From the NCBI GenBank assembly GCA_028829895.1, contig CM054179.1, positions 114,271,721 to 114,335,720 of the forward strand: a stretch of DNA of 64,000 nt. The letters are read 5' to 3'. Below, in pieces: positions 35,701 to 50,635 of the stretch. This DNA comes from Sinotaia quadrata (lineage: Eukaryota > Mollusca > Gastropoda > Architaenioglossa > Viviparidae). The first letter of the stretch is position 1, and each line of letters opens with the position of its first letter. The notes beneath the pieces are model-generated. The model was not told the DNA's origin. It did not search any database and was given only the letters and a program-made list of their open reading frames with translations. A program made the translations under genes and the position numbers.

Positions 35701-38700
35701 GATTACTGTAATTTCTTATTCTGATTCTTTTCTTTATTTTCCATTTATTGTGATTGTAACGTAGATATATTTTTCTTATTTGAAGCCCTAGTAATTGTTC
35801 TAGGCAACGTACTGAAACTATTCATTTTTTAAAATTGTATAATCTCCTAGTAATTGTTCTAGGGAATTAACACATGATTAATATTCGTAATTTAAGGTTT
35901 AGTGTGATAAGCTGTTGAGAGATCTGTGAACCTCTAAAATCTCGACTTGAGTGTAATTCAATTGTTATTCTATCTATAAATGATTCATTATTGTTTTCTT
36001 TTCTTTTAATAATTTGTTATTATTTTACCTTTCCACTCTCGTTATTTCAAAAGAGGGGTAAATGTGTAGATGACGGTGGGGATTCAGCCAATGACGTAAT
36101 AACGACGACAATTCGGTCTAAAAACACATTTCTTAGGGTAGGTCCGTCATCGAATTGGGAAGTAATGTGAGGGCGGAGGTAACGACTCTTAGACGGACGA
36201 GATAGTTTAGCTAGGACCGGTTATCTTGGACAACAGTTGGGGAAGGAAGTAATTAGTGACGTCCCCAGGGCTTGACTTAGTCACTCCCAGACCGTGAAAG
36301 ATAAAGACCCTGTCTTGGCTATAGTGTATGATTGCATGAGCGGATTAATTGAATGTGGAGAAATAATTATTAAAATATGAATATTGTCACACATTAAGCA
36401 ATCAGAGAAACCATACCCATTCACAATATGTTTATAACAAGTATTGATTTAAATTTTTAAAATCCATTGATAATTACAGTCGGTTTTAATTTTTTAGCAC
36501 AGTGACCCATTCAACTGGGTATAGATCTACAATTACTGAACAGAAACTATACATGTACATCTAGATAAAGCTTCTCGATCATTTTCACCTGACAGCAATG
36601 ATTATAAATATGATGGGTTTCTGTTCTGTTGTTTTTTAAAACGATTTTGCATTTGGAAGAATTTGGTCATTCAGCTTCAAGCATGACTTCAAAGAATTTA
36701 TTTATTTATTTATTTATTTATTGCTGGAACACTGCCTTCTTTCAATAGTGGCTAAGTATCTATACTGAGAGATGAAAGCCACTCTAAAGAAATTACACTT
36801 AAACAACAAAGCAAGGATTCACCCAGTTTTGTTTTGCCTCTCATTTGACATCATACACATGAGGTCTGAGCTCTATATTTAGAATTTCTCCAAGATCACA
36901 TGAATTGCATATATTCAAGCTGTCAACGAAACTTGCCAGAATAGATGGCTTCTTTCAACTTTTTAGTAGGCACAGATATTTTTTTAAAATGTGGTTTATT
37001 CAAATTGTTTGTTTTTAATTGGATATAGTGTTGAATATACAATGGAATGATAAGAGTTTTAAGAAAACAATACTTACACTTTAAATTTACATTGTTTCTA
37101 GATTGCAGATAATTTAGTAACCTGCTCTAGTGAAATTATGATTTTACTCTAGAACACTCTAAAGTATTAATTCTTAATTTGATTAAAATATATATTTTTT
37201 AAACTTCAAATACAGATTATAAAATGTAGTGTTTGGTCATATTCTATTGCCTTTTTTGTGATTTATACTTTCATAAAATATAGATATCTATAAAATGTAG
37301 TCTTTAGTTATATTCTATTGCCTTTGTTTTGTTTGATATATACTTTCATAAAATATAGCTGCTAACTAGAAACAATTTTGCCTGACAATAACAGTTAGAT
37401 AATGTTTGTCATTCTGCACATTGTTGAAATTTTGACTTAAATCTTGATTTAATTTCATCACTATGCTTGCTGCCTTTATAGATTAGTCATTTTAAAGTTT
37501 AATGCTTCCTATGTCTCTTCTAATAGAATGTTTTTGTCAACTTAAAAAAATCCGTTCTGTTTATAGTACTGGCTTATTCCATTTGTTTACTGTCATCTCA
37601 TACATTGGTTTGTTCTTGGATTTACAGATACGTTGGGTGTGGGAATACCAGGACTATCAGGGCTCTACATGGAACTCATACATGACAGAGAGTGATATAA
37701 CTTCTCCAATTCCATCATTGCCAAATAACAGCTGCCAAAACAAACAGGTAAATTGTTTAGGGTGTATACTTTTCAGATTATTTATTTTTAGATACAGGAG
37801 GTCCCCAAGTTAAGCTGGAGTTCTGTTTCTTGTTGGTTTGTTTCTTACAAGTCGATTTTCCCATAAGTCAGATTTTCGCTTCCACCGACATCTTCAGTGA
37901 CGTAGCGGCAGTCACGCTAATGACTATCATATACTAACCATTCTCCGCGAGCCTGTCTACCGCAAGACTTTACTATCGGGGCAGCGACAAAAGTAATGCC
38001 AAACTGAGCACCGTAACTATGATCTTTGCTCCGTAAGGTGATTTTAAATATATAGACAGAACACCGTAATTTCTAATCCACAGTACGTCGATTGCCAGTA
38101 ACTCGGAGACCTCCTGTAATTACATCCCAGACATATCCAGCTTATGATACCCAGCAATTACTGTTTGCTTTTAAAATTAAAGATACCCTCATACATACTT
38201 GTGTCTGCATCTTATATTCATGACTGAGAATGATGCAATTATTCATGTGCATTCTTTTTATTTTTTGTATTGACTGTTTGTTTTTGGTTAATCCTTCATT
38301 ACCTAAAACAGAACTGTGTACAACCCTATCCCACAATAGATAGGCCATTTTCTAATAGTATTTTCTTTATGATGAGAGCTCCTCTATCAAATCTTGTGTG
38401 GTAGTGTTATTGACTCAGCAAGACTAGATTATAACGTAAATATTGAAGTTCAAGTACTTTATTTTGTCTGAGGTTCAATATATCTATTAAGACATTTTAC
38501 GCCAGTCAATGTCTGAAAGGAATATAGCGATTAGAAATTATTTAGTTCTTTTTCACCTGTATATTGTGTTTGGGAAGAAGTGGATTTACATTACAACTAT
38601 ACAGAATGACTGTTGAAAGATTGCCCAAATGTTTTAAATTATTATTAAAGTATTGACATCTTTCTGTCAAATTTTGATTTGAATTTGATATTTTTTAAAG

Positions 38701-41700
38701 TATTCCTTTAAAAAAAAGTTCCAAAGATTTATTCTTTCCAGTACAAGGATTAACACCATTTTAAAACAAAAGAACGAGATGGAATTTGAGTACCAAGACC
38801 TCAAACAACAGGTTTGTTTAATGAAGATGACCGTTCTACTCACTCACGAAGTTTATCTATTCAAAAAGTAAATGTACAGTTTTATTTTTTAAAACTTCTT
38901 TTACATATTTATTTACTTTGTTGGAAGGAATTGGATAGAAAATATATAACAAGTCATGGACAGTAATAATTGTAGCATTTTTGTTCTGTAATAAACCATA
39001 CCTTATTTTAATTTATGGAATACATCTCTAGTACTTTCCTCATGCAAAAATAACATTTCATATATCTTTCATCATTTAGAATGTGTTGGTTTATTATATA
39101 AAAGTGAGTACAAACAGTTAGAGAATCTCCAAACTTTTCCTATAAAATATTAAATCAAGCGAATTATAAACAAAAATATTTAATAATACAAAAAAACAAA
39201 GTTGAATTTATTTAAGACAAACAATTAAGATACAACTCATATTATGCTGACATCTTTGTTTATTTTTCATATATACAGCTTTTAACTGTTTCACTGTACA
39301 GAATATACATCTATACAAATGCAGCTCATTCTAATTTCTACACTCGCCTATGACCCACATGCATCATTTGAAATAGAAATAAAACTCGACTTGGTGAAAA
39401 AATGGTAACTCTGCCCATTACAACTGCAACAGAGGAAGATGTGACACCTGCCATGATATCATCATTGCAATTCATCTGACAAACTATGACCTACACATAC
39501 CGCCAGATCCATGCGAAAGACATGGCTTAGAGCTCAAAAAGGATCATGCATTATGTACTCTTAATTTTTTAATCATTAATAAGCCAAAGAAAAGGTTGTG
39601 ACAGAATCAATGACATAAGCAGTCTGAGAGAAGTGAATTCTTCAGCAGTTGACAATGATGATTATTACATAACATAGCAAAGCAAACTTAACTGTGTCAC
39701 TGATTGGCATACAACAGTAGTAAATGGAAAGAATGAGAATGGGGATGATGGTGAGAATGCATATCAGCAAGTTTCAATTTAGCTGCATGATTTTTACTGA
39801 TGTTGCAGATTTGGGGTCTGTTCCTGGAGGGAATCAATTTTATTTGTTTTTATGTTTATATAACAATTATATCAATGACTTAAATTTGACATGTAACACC
39901 ATGTCATATATAATAAAGTGTCTCAATTATTTAGACATTTATATTTTTTAATTTATGTAAATTAATCAATTAAAATATTTCTGTATATTACCGTTACATA
40001 CGTTGTGCATATATGACCAAAGTCAAATATGTCATGATTAAAATAACATACAGGGCATTACTATCAGTGAATGCTTCATAGATATTCAAATATTGAGTAT
40101 ATAAGTATAAAAAAACTTTTTTTTTTGTTAAATGGAGTTAAATTTCAGAAATTTATTTTGTAAATATATATATTAATACTTTATCTGCCTTTGATTTATG
40201 TTATGCATATCTCGCTCTATTTTACTTTTATATGAATTTAATTCATTATACTTGTTGACATTTACAATGTATCTTTCAACCCATCTATATTGGAAGAAAG
40301 TTATGGGGTTGCTTTAATTAGCTTCTAAATATTTTCTGTGCCTGGCTAGAATACTATAATGAAATTATTATATTACACCTGTTGAGTTCTATTCAGTTAA
40401 ATACTTTAAATAAAAAATCTGCACGCTATATCAACATTGAAGTCACAGATTTATTTTGATTAGTTTGTGTGGGTTTTTCTCATGTTCAGGTCAGTGTACT
40501 GACCCGAAGACTCACACAAGAAGATTCGAGGAGAACATACCGCTGTTATGTACGTCGAAATGGTCAGTCCTATGTAGAATTTGCTGGGATGTACCAGATT
40601 GGAACAATTGGTAGTACAGGTCAGTACAAATAATGTTTGTGGTGGAGTAAATTTGCCTATTCCTATTTCTAAACTTAACTGTTTTATAAATTGTTAAATG
40701 TCAAAGTGACGCGACCTTGGGCATTGTTTATGCTGATATTTTTATGTGTCAGAGTTGAATCAGGAAAAGAATATTCTAGAACTTACCAATGAAATCCAAA
40801 CTAGTTCCACGTTGATGAGTAATATTTCGGAATAAGAGTCTCACAATTGTTCATAACAACTTCAACCAATGAGGATAGACCGAAGTTATTTTGTTGAAAA
40901 ATGTCCTGTATTCTAATCACTTTGATTTTGACATAACTCATGTCTGGTCATTAAGGTGATCTTTAACTTGAAAGGAGTGCACTTTTGTCTTTGATTCTTT
41001 TAATTCTCCTAGTCTACAGTGACTACTGTACTCAACCGGATCTCATTGGTGTGTGAATCCAGCATTGTCATCAAATCATTAAACATGTTGCTGTAAGTTA
41101 ATTCCTGTGAATTCCATTTGAAAGCCAATACGGAGGTAAATAAGTCTTGAGTTTGGTCTTGAGAATTCACAAAAGTTTCTTGAACATTCCTCATGGTGTG
41201 CTGAGTAATGCACACGAAGATTTTAGAACACTCTGCGTAATGTGCTTTGATAGCTCATGTGAAGTCCTTTACAATTCTCCACTGTGTGCTTTGTGAGCGC
41301 ATCGAAGATTCTGGAACTGTTGCGTAACATGCCTAGAAGGGGTACATTGGACCATCACCTAATAAAAAAGAGTGACTGGTTGCAAACTGCATGAATATAA
41401 ACACATGCCAGCGACAGCTGCCATCATTGAAAAGGTTATGTACATTGACAATAATTATTTCTCTGAAACTCCACTGCTAGGATACTGAACAATTATCTAG
41501 CATTAATCAAATATTGTTGGGAAGTGATGTAAATGTCAACTCTCTTTGATTATATTCATACGTTGTATATTTTTTACTGTTGATTTAATAAATTTATTGA
41601 TCTTACTCATATTGATAACCATATATTGGACAAATAGTGGGTGGATGGGGTTCACTAAATAGAGATTAAAGATGGATTTATCTTGTTTAATAAGAAGTTT

Positions 41701-44700
41701 TCCACCTACGGAATATTGTGTAACAGTAAATGTTTGTCTTTAACGTTGTGGAAGAGAGAAAATGTTTACAGTGCCCAGATATTCGGCAAGTGAGAGTGGT
41801 GTCTTCTGGAGAAGTATTAATAACATAAATTAAGATTCTCTTCACTTGTAATTAGTTATGGATGATTAATAATAATCATAATGAAAAACTAGAGTGATTT
41901 TGTTACATTGGCTCTGTCCAGTTTTGAGCTCAGATTTGTTCAAAATTGTTAAACTAATTGTCATAGTGTTCAACTTAGCAAATGTGGAAAATGATTGTTG
42001 AAAAAAATTATTAAATTTAGTAACCTAACCTGGGAACCCTATACTCAAAACAGAGCTAGAGAAGAGATAGTTGGCTAGCAAAATAGACATTTAGAAATCA
42101 GTCTTATATCACTAATTATTTTTTATAACACAGTCTATAAATTACTTTGTCTATCCTTTTTTCTTTTTAGAAATTTCTTGATTAATCTGTTCAATTTTAT
42201 ATTATTGATTGTATATTGTATTGAAACATGTATTACAATAGTTTCCATTATTGATGTTTAGAGATTATACTGTTTAGATTGATTGTGCAATTTAAGTAAC
42301 TGGATTTAAAGTTTACTAGTTGCTTTAGTCAGTTTAGTGTGTATGAATATATTTTGTGAGTCAATCAGATAGCTCGCTAGTAAGCTAAGTTGTCACAATA
42401 CCATGGTAGAGTTATTTTTCAATTTAAAAATGGAAATTACACTAGAAGAAAGACTGAGATAGATAGAAGAGGGAAAAGTAATAGTAGAAGTGATGGGTCT
42501 CTCTGCAGCCGAAACTAAAGACTATGTAGAAAGTGAGAAAAGATTACAAATTGAAAGCGAAGAACTAGAAATATTAAAATGAACATATATATATATGAAA
42601 GAAAAGAATTAGAAATAAAAAGAAATGTGAAAGAGAAGAACTAGAAATATAAAAAATGAACATGAAAGAAAAGAGAAATAAAAAGAAATGTGAAAGAGAA
42701 GAACTTGAAATAGAAATGAATGAAAGTGAGAAAAGATTACAGTTTGAAAGAGAAGGATAAAGAAATGAAAGATAAGTGCAAAAGAGAGGAGCATGACAGA
42801 ATCTTATAAATTGAATGCTATCTTAAATGAGGGGTAGCATTTGTCCAATTAGATACCAAGGATAAAAGAAACAGAGAGTCACGCTTAAACCAACTGTAGA
42901 TACAGGAAGATAGCTTAAATATAAGCTAGTGGGCAGTTAAGGTTCAGGAAACCAGCATATAATTTCTTTTTCATTCCTTCAGTTGGAAAGGAAACTATTC
43001 ATGAAAGTTTTGAAAAGTGTGTCATAAGATTAGGCCTATGAGATAGTTTATGGCTCTCCCAGTTAGTGAGAGGAACAAGACAATATGGTCTTTACTAGAC
43101 TCCCAGAGGAACAAATGACATACAGGGCTTATAAGGCAGAACTCTTAGCATACTTTAAGGTGACTAGTGAGATATATAGACAGATGTTCCACCAGTACAA
43201 ATGAGAATCAACCAACAGATGTTTACAGTCAGCTAGTAAACTTCAACATATTTTGATGACATGTCATTAGTGTTAAGGTGGTGCAGCTCTTTTTGATTCA
43301 AATATTAATAGACATTTTGTCTCAGTTTTATGTGACACTGATTGCAGAGTAGGATTGGTAGTATACCATAGAAAACAGATGATTATAGTGGGGAGTTTCA
43401 AAATCACTCTTGCCAATGGTATAAAAAATAAAGTACCCATTGTGATATTTGACATAGCCAGTAAGTACATATGCAAATGCTTTATGTCTCAAAAGTTGTG
43501 TCGAGAGTGCAATCATGGGTTGCAAATACGTTCTCAATGGTGAGAACACACCAGATTCACTTGTCAATGTGTGTGTACTCATGCACAGGCAAGCTGCAGC
43601 GCATGAAGCTGAATGTAGGGATGTATGTGAAGGCGATGCACCAATAACTTTGTCTGAAACTGTTGTTTGTCATAAGTGGAGCCTGTCACCAGGAAGTTAT
43701 ACTGAACTCTATCATTGCTTATGCTATGCAGTACCATGAGGCAGTCACTCTTATTTCTATCAATACCGTATTGGTAGCCAATGCACTGTTTACCATTTTC
43801 TAGTGTGTAGGATTTGCAGAAGACATCTTGTCTGATAAAGTGACTCAATTCATGAGCGAGTTAATCAAAGAGATTAATCAGCTTTTGAGGGAAAGCAGTT
43901 TATATCTACAACTTACTGCCCTATGTGTAATGGTTTAGTTGAAAATCTGAACACTACTCTTACCAACTCATTGAAAAATTGTGCGTAGAAAGACAGGTAA
44001 TTAGGATGAATATTTGCCAGTACTTTTCTTTGCATTGCACAAAGTACCACAATACCTGACACATTTTTCGCCATTCGAACTTGTATATGGTTATATGTTA
44101 AGGGGACCACGTCTATATTACAAGAATATTGGACAGAGAGCGGGCTAGCGAGAATCCATAAAAAGTACTTATCAGCATTTGATTGAACTTGCTAACCATA
44201 TTAACACTGCATGTCAAATGCAGACAAAAATGTATGCAAGAGTAAAGCCCAACAATCACATCTGTGCAATCATAAGATAAAAGCATCTAACATAGAAGTA
44301 GGTACGTTAAACCATCACCTAATAAAAAAGAAAGTGACTTGTTTCAAACCACTTGATTGTGAACACATGCCAGCGACAGCTGCCATTATTGAAAAAGTTA
44401 TGTATATTGACAATAATTATCTCTCTGAAACTCCACTCACTTTTTCTGATGAATTACGTCTATGAGCTTTATTATATATATATGCCTTTTTAATGTTGTG
44501 GAGAGGAGAGGAGTGATTAATAGCATAAATTAAGATTCACATCACTTGTAATTAATTCTGGATAATTAATAATAATAACCAAAAATTAGAATGGCATTGT
44601 GTCACACTGTTATTTTAATTTTCTTAAGATTTAGCAAAATATTTTGTGGTTTTTAATAACAGAAATGTTATAACTTTAAAAATAATCCTTGTAATTTTAG

Positions 44701-46018
44701 AGTTTCAGAACACATAATGGTTGGCACAAACAATGTAGTGTAGATCATCTTTTCAAGTTATAGCATGTTATCTTTCATTTTAAAGTGATAGTGATTTTGT
44801 AGAGGTAAAGATTTCTTAATCACAGGCTACTAGAGCAGTAATGAAATCATTTAACCACTATAGGGAAAATAATCTTTGTTTCTATTTATCAAGTTCTAGT
44901 GTACATTTAAAAGAATAGTGATATGTGTGAACAAATGTGTGCATATCTGGCTATTTGAGTTGAGAAATACATTTTTAAATACAGGTTGGTTTGAAAACTT
45001 TTGTACAAAACTAAAAATAATTAGCAAGAAACCCCAATCATTTCTCTGCAAAGAATGACATCTAAAGACATATGCACATACATACAATTGTAAAAACTTA
45101 GAGATTGGACAAGAATTGAATTTCTTGTACCATATGGGACCTTATAAGAAAAAGTCCTAACTGTAGAGTTAAAAGTCTAGAAGTTAAAGTTCAGGATAGA
45201 AACCCTGACTTTGACAGTTTGGAATTTGAGACCCCAGACAGAAGCCCCAGTCCTCTGATGTATGAGTAGAGGGTTGCATCTATAGATGACAGTGTCATGT
45301 GCCACACATGTTCTGCTTTGGTACATATTCAAGAACAAAGTGACTTGATTGGTCACACACCGGACTGGCATACCTCCATCACACTCATTTAGTTGCTAGA
45401 ATTACCAGGGTAGTCTGATGAGCAAACTAGTGACATTTAATATGTAACATATGGGCAGATTGATACCACTTACTGCTTACAGATGTTAAAATAAAGCTGA
45501 AAGAGTGTACATTTGTCACTAGACATGCAAATATGTGTAAATGATATTGTAAGTTATAGTGTTTAAAAGTGAACTCTTTTCAGTGAGCACAAGGTGATGA
45601 GTAAATAAATTATGAGCACACATTGAATATATAACATACACTGTTTTCTCATTGGGAAATGATTCTAGAACATCTGTAATCTTGCAGATATATTCCCAGG
45701 TAGTAAATGACCAAAGATAGGACTAAAAGATATTGGAGTAGGATGAGATAGAGTGATAACCACTAATAATAGTGCAGATTTGGAATGTAGCACATATTTT
45801 TTGGCAGTATGGGGCCAAGCAGGAGTACACTGGATATTTAATTTCCTAACAATGACATGCTGAAACCTCATACAAAATCAGTAAATATTCAGACCTCATT
45901 AGTCTGTAATTCAGTCTACAAATGCTGTGGTTACTGTTTCTTTTCTTTGGTATGGTATCTGTGTATATATGAAAATAGTGCCAGGTGTGTGTGTATATAT
46001 GTGTGTGTGTGTGTGTGT

Positions 46019-46068
<50 letters not shown>

Positions 46069-47412
46069 TCGTAATTGTTTTTGCATATTTGCATATGTTC
46101 CAATTTCTAAACTTTTTTTAATGTGATTTAACTGAGAAACTCTCATTGTCAAAGAGTTTTATCAAGTTTATTTAAATTTAATTTATTTTATTTTACATTT
46201 TCTGTTCATGTTAAATAATTTTTCAATTATGCACAAACAGTGGCAATATTTGATTTTTTAAAATCTTTTGTAACCTATTAGTGTATATAAGATATTTTGC
46301 TTTTTGTTGCAACTAAAACAATTCTTGATGCCCTTTTTCTTGTTCTTTTTCCAAATAAAACTCCATCAGCCAATACTGGCACAAGTGAGTGTGTGCATGC
46401 ATACATTGAGTGTGTGTAATAGCTTGGTATTTCCTTGTCAAACTAAATTAAACATTTTTTTAAAATTTAGGCACAGCTTAAGTAAAGCATCAATAGTATA
46501 CAAGTTTGCATTTATATATGTAAATTGCAGCAACAGTTTTTATTGCTAAGGTTTGTAGCTTTTTCCATGTTTTATGGCCCTTGATGCTTTCATTTAATTT
46601 ATTATCTTATCATTATCAAACTAATACTTGTTTTCATATTTTGTCTTTACCTCTTTCATCATTAATTTTATTTAGAATGATATATTTTCGTTTTCATTTA
46701 TTATCTACAGGTTCACAACGTAAGTGCATCTTTCATTTTCCTGAATCCACCAGCACACATTTCTTGATGCTTTTCACTTGTTTATCTGTTGCTTTTGCAT
46801 TAAAGCTAATTATTCTGTTTTAGTGCATTCAGTTGACTTAGTAATCTTTGTATTGTTATTGTATTGTTAACTTTAAAAATCATGCTTTTTTAAAGAAATT
46901 CATTTACCAAATTGAAGAATTTGGGGATATTACATTGGGATGATAAATTAATAAATAAATTAACTAATTTACATAAATTGATGGTTGGATATTTTATTTA
47001 TTCCTTAGATATCATTTAACTTTAGTTTACTCACTTCTAACAGCTGTGTCAGAAATTAATATATAAGTGTAGATTTAGAAAGAACTTAAAGTAACCATTG
47101 GATTTCTCTCTCTGTTTTTAAAATAAATTATTGTAAACAGAACTTCCAAACTTATCCATTGCTTTATTATTTTGATCAGAATCCTGATTAAGAATGGCTT
47201 ACACTTTTAATTTACATTATTTTACTATTAGTCTATATTTATTTGACATTTTAGTAATGTTTAGTTGTGGTTATATGTGTGAATGTGTGAGTGTGTTTTA
47301 AATATATTAAACAAATTTGATTGGTTAATTCTTTCATTACAATAATTTACAATACCCGAAAATTGAAGATTAAAACAGTGTTGTTTTACTTTAAATACTT
47401 TATTAATATCAG

Positions 47413-47462
<50 letters not shown>

Positions 47463-50400
47463 TATCTAAATATTTGTCATGTAAGTGCTTGTTCTTTTAT
47501 AAACAACTTTTGCAGATATTACTTTGTTGTGTTTTTATCCTTTGTACTCTTAGGCACACACAAAAGCGCATACTCTATTCTAAACGTTTGTCTAAAATGC
47601 TCTTTCTTATCTGACATATATATTTAATATGCAGTCAGTCAAGCAGAGTCATGGAAAGAGGCATACTACTACTACTAATAATAATAATTTTTACAGAAAT
47701 ATAGGAAAATGAGTGTTAGATAATCTTTGTGCTTTATACTTTTATTACAAGTGTTTGGTAAGGGCTTTCTTGTGTTATAAATATATAATAATTATGACCT
47801 ACATTGTGTTATAAATGAAACTTTGTTCAGCTACCAACACATTACTAATGTTTAGTGATCATTTCATTCTGTTTGAAAAATATAAAGTTATTGCAATATG
47901 CTTTAGAAATTATGTTTTACTGTTTTAACTACATGAGCAAAAAATGCAATTGAATCACTTCCAAAAGAAAATTGTTTAACATCCACAGAACAATTAAAAT
48001 CTTAAATGCATTTTAGAGAGTTTGTATATAATTTGTTTTCATAAATTCAACTACCACAGAAGACCCATCAGGAAAGCATACTGCACATATAAAAATGATA
48101 ACATGTTAGTGATACCAAGTCAGAGAATCAATCCATTATTGGATCTCTATGATCTATTTATTGTTTGTTTTGCGAAGTGGAACTCTCTTGCCTGACTTTT
48201 GCTACTAATTTATTACAAGTAAGGAACTATTCTGTTTTCCTGTTTGGTCGCTACAGATTACTGTGACGTACGAAAACTTAGGTTTTAGTTGCAGTTGACT
48301 TGTCTTATGCAGCACGACACCTATTATATTACAGTACTGACAAAATTCATCATCAGTGACATCCTTTATCAAGACGAAAGGTGTTAGAGATCAGCATCCA
48401 GTCTTTCAGTCATTATTTGACTAGTCATTTTCAGTTATTTTTTTATCCAAATACGAATGGTATCAATAATCTATATATTACTGCTGCATGATTAAAGACC
48501 AGAATATATATGATATCAAATCACTTGAATTACTGTATAACTCTAGAAAATATTTTTTTTTACAATTTCACATTATCTTTATTTATTTGGATAGCAATAC
48601 TGATCGATCTATGACTTCTGCATGTTGAAATATTTTCTGCAAAATAAATCTATAAATTCCTAACCACCTAGCATTTCAATAGAATTACTGTATCTGCAGA
48701 AATGTCTCAATTGCTGAAATAAAGCACTCATGCAATGTAAAACATGAAACTGAATAAAATAGCAATTTAACATAATTTATTTTAAGCAAAGGCTAAATTT
48801 CTTTTCTCTTCATCTTTGAATTTGATATTGATATTTTTAATAGGTATTAGGTGTGTATATTGCAGATACAAAAGATACAAGTTATCAAACTGATTCTAGT
48901 AATGGCCTGGCTCTAGGAATAGGGTGCACACTTGGAGTTGTCATAATTATCATCGTTGTTGCATTGGTGTGGATGTGGAGACTAAAGTGGGTGTTGCCGT
49001 GTGCTGGTAAGTGATATTCTGTCTTTTGTTTACTATCATTGGCTACTTTCTTTAGTTGTAACTGTCGATGAAAGTGATGGTGTACTCTCTGATTTTTCTT
49101 GATTTATTTCTCATATCTAGTGATGTGAGAGGGAATAAAGGTTTGTATATAGCTCAGTATTTATTTGTATTCTTTTTAGTACTGTAGTATTACCTATAAT
49201 TTTCTTAGTTAAGCAGGTGTGACACATATCTACCCCAAAAATAATCTTGGAAGAATGACACCACCAATAATGAGGAACAGCTTGAAAATGAAAATATATA
49301 CCACCAAAAGTACTTCCTTTAAAACATTACTTATAGGTTATTTGCATGTTGCTTTATGTTAATGAAAAACAGAGGTGATATTTTACTTGGTGGGTGCACA
49401 CATTATAATTGTGTGTGTGTGTGTGAGAGAGAGAAATGACAAGTGTTGGAATACTTATAAAGCTATACCTGTATACAAAAGGTATGTGTGGTTATTGCTG
49501 TTATTGTAAAACTACATATATTTGAATGCATTTATAATATACTGGTTTTACACTTACAATCTTTTTCTGCCAAATACAAAAAGTGTAGATTTGTCAATCT
49601 AGTATATACTGTCACACAAAATACTAATGTATGATGTATATTAAAATAGCTGCTTATGGGTCTACTTATAAAATTAATATACTATAACCTGTCAGTGATC
49701 TGAGTAAATGAAAATGCAAATATAAGAATTGTAACTATAGAATATCAGACCTGTCACCAAATAAACAAAAATAAAAATTGTGGTGCCTTTGAAAAAAGTG
49801 ATAAATGCTTCCATGCTTGTATGACTTAAAATCTAAAATGCTATGATTATATGCATGTAAAGGCCTTCTGATTAATGACAACAAAGTAAGTGTAAGAAGT
49901 TCAAAATTGTGACTGAATAACAGCATCTAACAGGGACTGAAATAAAAAAGTGTGTGCATGTTGATTTCATTTAATGGTTTAATGTCTGACCATGTATTGT
50001 GTTCTTATGAAAAATTCAGAAAATTACCCGAGAAAAATAATTATTGTTTGTGTCACACCACATTATATACATACATTTATTAAATTCAGACAAATAGGCT
50101 AAGGAGGGATGGCATAAATAGACATTGTTAGAAATTCAAACAGACTGGAAAATAGAAGAAATGCTTCATCAATTTAAAGTATAGTACTTTGAAAACAAAA
50201 TGTACCAATTGATTTGTTTTAATGCTTTATGAATATATAACTCTCAGATCTGAACTGTATATCATGCTGCTACGTGTAATGTCAATATTGCATTTGTTAT
50301 TATTTTTTATTAATGTTCATTGCCTTGTTGTACCATTAATGGAATTAAGGGTGAAGCTATTTTTTTATGTTTTCAACAAAAATTACATGCAGATTCTTCA

Positions 50401-50584
50401 TTCCCACATTGCAAATTTTCATTGTAATTGCTCGTTTGCAGAACACTGAGATAATATAGGCATTATGCAAGACAAGTACACAAATCACTGGGAAAATGTA
50501 TGCATGTGCAGAGTCTAAATTTATATAATGAATGATTTAACACTAGATATAATAGGGCTTAAATATGTTTTTTATACATACACA

Positions 50585-50635
<51 letters not shown>

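Larger units (their letters stand above)
33067..37627 (+). other. Intron between Ig2a and Ig2b, repeat-rich
   Basis: No convincing extra exon. 33545-33670 holds local imperfect duplications (CTGCAGAAGTA-type units with GATATTACACTG). A SINE-like segment, an LTR fragment and ATTT repeats are listed separately. 34690-36062 may be decayed transposon internal sequence feeding the LTR at 36063. Confidence 0.5.
46720..48865 (+). other. Intron before the transmembrane exon
   Basis: Holds a TA microsatellite (47415-47461) and a LINE tail. No further exon is recognised. Confidence 0.5.
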
